Source: an uncultured Lachnospiraceae bacterium (GTDB lineage: Bacteria; Bacillota; Clostridia; Lachnospirales; Lachnospiraceae). Taken from it: a DNA stretch of 6,059 bases. The stretch is taken from NCBI GenBank assembly GCA_947003375.1, contig CAMQOJ010000274.1, forward strand, positions 1-6,059, given 5' to 3'. The position numbers were made by a program, and so were the translations under genes. Positions 5,084 through 6,059 of this stretch are shown in pieces (the first letter of the stretch is position 1; the number at the start of each line of letters is the position of its first letter). Below the pieces are notes generated by a model that did not search any database, had not been told where the DNA came from, and worked only from the letters and a program-made list of their open reading frames with translations.

Positions 5084-5887
5084 TTATTGCGGCTGCCTGC
5101 CGATGTAGGCCAGAATCCCGCCGTCCACATACAGGATATGGCCGTTTACGGCATTGGAGGCCTCGGAGGCCAGGAACACGGCGGGGCCGGTGAGCTCCTC
5201 GGGCTTCAGCCACCTGTTGGCAGGGGTCTTGGCACAGATGAACTGATCGAAAGGATGCCTGCTGCCATCCGGCTGCACTTCCCGCAACGGCGCGGTCTGG
5301 GGTGTCTCGATATAGCCCGGTCCAAGGCCGTTGCACTGGATGTTGTACTGGCCGTACTCGGAGCAGATGTTCTTAGTCAGCATCTTAAGTCCCCCCTTGG
5401 CGGAAGCGTAAGCGGACACTGTCTCCCGGCCAAGCTCGGACATCATGGAACAGATGTTGATAATCTTGCCGTGGCCCTTCTTAATCATGGAAGGAATGAC
5501 GGCCTTGGATACGATGAAGGGGCCGTTCAAATCGATGTCAATGACCTGCCTGAACTGGGCCGCCGTCATCTCGGTCATGGGAATCCTCTTGATGATGCCC
5601 GCGTTGTTCACCAGGATATCGATGACGCCTACCTCCGCCTCGATTTTTGCCACCAGGGCGTTTACCGCGTCCTCATCGGTGACGTCGCAGACATAGCCGT
5701 GGGCCTTGATGCCCTTCTCCTCATAGGCCGCCAGCCCCTTGTCCACCAGCTCCTGATTGATATCGTTGAAGCAGATGGTGGCCCCGCACTCCGCGTAGGC
5801 GGAAGCAATCGCGAAACCGATGCCGTAGGACGCTCCCGTTACCAATGCTACTTTTCCTTCCAGTGAGAAATTCGTGAATTCGGACAT
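5084..5887 (-). CDS. dhuD: SDR oxidoreductase, DhuD/IdnO type (KDG or gluconate 5-dehydrogenase)
   Basis: A 267-residue short-chain dehydrogenase. The nucleotide-binding motif TGASYGIG is at residues 17-24; D42 at the end of the second strand (FND) suggests NAD(H) over NADP(H). CDV at 67-69, NNAG at 94-97, and the catalytic set N121, S147, Y160 and K164 (YASAK) are all intact. The stretch KIINICSMMSELGRETVSAYASAKGGLKMLTKN is close to the gluconate 5-dehydrogenase (IdnO) subfamily, as are streptococcal DhuD enzymes; the C-terminal lid contains a longer segment, QPDGSRHPFDQF, and ends VDGGILAYIG. Next to a DhuI-type isomerase, KDG kinase and KDPG aldolase, the likely reaction is NADH-linked reduction of 3-deoxy-2,5-hexodiulosonate to KDG. 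Many databases would label it gluconate 5-dehydrogenase, which cannot be excluded by motif alone. The start has GAGGAG 9 bases upstream and a promoter just before it, so it is the first gene of the cluster. Confidence 0.88.
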   Translation of the reverse strand: MSEFTNFSLEGKVALVTGASYGIGFAIASAYAECGATICFNDINQELVDKGLAAYEEKGIKAHGYVCDVTDEDAVNALVAKIEAEVGVIDILVNNAGIIKRIPMTEMTAAQFRQVIDIDLNGPFIVSKAVIPSMIKKGHGKIINICSMMSELGRETVSAYASAKGGLKMLTKNICSEYGQYNIQCNGLGPGYIETPQTAPLREVQPDGSRHPFDQFICAKTPANRWLKPEELTGPAVFLASEASNAVNGHILYVDGGILAYIGRQPQ

Positions 5888-5909
5888 TTTTTGTTTCTCC
5901 TCTCCTCTG

Positions 5910-5938
5910 ATTATACCCTTTTTTTCAGCAGTTTTCCA
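5910..5938 (-). promoter_or_regulatory. Likely promoter of the uronate catabolic operon
   Basis: On the minus strand a perfect TATAAT (5915-5910) is preceded, after 17 bases, by TGGAAA (5938-5933, 4 of 6 to TTGACA). It lies 22 bases before the ATG of the dehydrogenase, so the transcript would have a very short leader that just includes the GGAGAGGAG ribosome binding site. A weak -35 beside a perfect -10 fits an activated or repressed catabolic promoter. A second TATAAT occurs at 5971-5966 without a clear -35. Confidence 0.55.
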
Positions 5939-5953
5939 TATAAATTTTGTTTT

Positions 5954-5995
5954 CCGAAATTTTTAATTATAATTTCCCGGTGTTTTTACCGAAAT
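5954..5995. promoter_or_regulatory. Candidate operator: three CCGAAAT-like half-sites in alternating orientation
   Basis: On the plus strand CCGAAAT (5954-5960), the inverted ATTTCCCGG (5972-5980) and CCGAAAT again (5989-5995) occur within 42 bases. The second and third can be written as CGGT...ACCG arms around 5-6 bases with further GAAAT/ATTTC matches and a 2-base offset. They lie upstream of the -35 region, a usual place for activator sites. Which regulator would bind is unknown; none is encoded in the window next to it. Confidence 0.35.
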
Positions 5996-6026
5996 GATTC
6001 CCGCGCAATGACCATGGCTGCATATT

Positions 6027-6059
6027 CTACATCAAATCCTTCATGGCGATGCCGTCCAT
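6027..6059 (-). CDS. Possible C-terminal tail of an upstream gene (truncated)
   Basis: From the window edge the minus strand reads MDGIAMKDLM and then TAG at 6029-6027, with GC-rich third positions like the genes nearby. It may be the last codons of a gene lying before the uronate operon. A second open frame continues past this point to a TAA near 5987 but has less typical codon use. Ten codons are too few to name a product, and the reading frame choice is uncertain. Confidence 0.3.
   Translation of the reverse strand: MDGIAMKDLM

Noticed and set aside
1..6059. CRISPR arrays, tRNA or rRNA genes, transposases, phage genes
   Set aside because: None was recognised on either strand; the inverted repeats seen are not regularly spaced direct repeats.

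Overview
The window looks like chromosomal DNA from a GC-rich, low-motility-type Firmicute of the Clostridia, most likely a gut Lachnospiraceae. This rests on strong AGGAGG ribosome binding sites before nearly every gene, family resemblance of the proteins to clostridial versions, and GC-rich codons next to AT-rich spacers. The taxonomic call is inference. All genes I accept lie on the minus strand, so transcription runs from high to low coordinates. No tRNA, rRNA, insertion sequence or CRISPR array was seen.

Region 6059-1841 is a sugar-acid catabolic cluster. In transcription order it holds an SDR dehydrogenase of the IdnO/DhuD type (5887-5084), an RpiB-family isomerase of the DhuI type (4896-4258), a KDPG aldolase with a fused C-terminal VOC (glyoxalase-like) domain (3974-3015), and a PfkB-family 2-keto-3-deoxygluconate kinase (2872-1841). 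Together these can take 5-keto-4-deoxyuronate, the product released from polysaccharide lyase oligosaccharides (pectin or glycosaminoglycans), through 3-deoxy-2,5-hexodiulosonate, KDG and KDPG to pyruvate and glyceraldehyde 3-phosphate. The isomerase and dehydrogenase are the DhuI/DhuD type known from streptococci rather than the classical KduI/KduD pair. A promoter with a perfect TATAAT box and a repeated inverted motif lies before the first gene.

The spacers inside this cluster are long (187, 283 and 142 bp) and dense in inverted repeats. The one at 4940-5081 is almost wholly self-complementary and can be drawn as two hairpins plus a three-way junction. The one at 3975-4257 holds at least six stems, one of them a perfect 11-bp stem that looks like a terminator on the opposite strand. 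These are the most unusual parts of the window.

Region 1840-1025 holds a single gene for a small membrane protein with two CxxC motifs and two transmembrane helices, of unknown function, ending at a convincing intrinsic terminator. Region 1024-1 starts a separate unit: an OmpR-type response regulator with a GTG start, then the N-terminus of its partner sensor histidine kinase, cut by the window edge. Nothing in the sequence directly ties this two-component system to the uronate genes.
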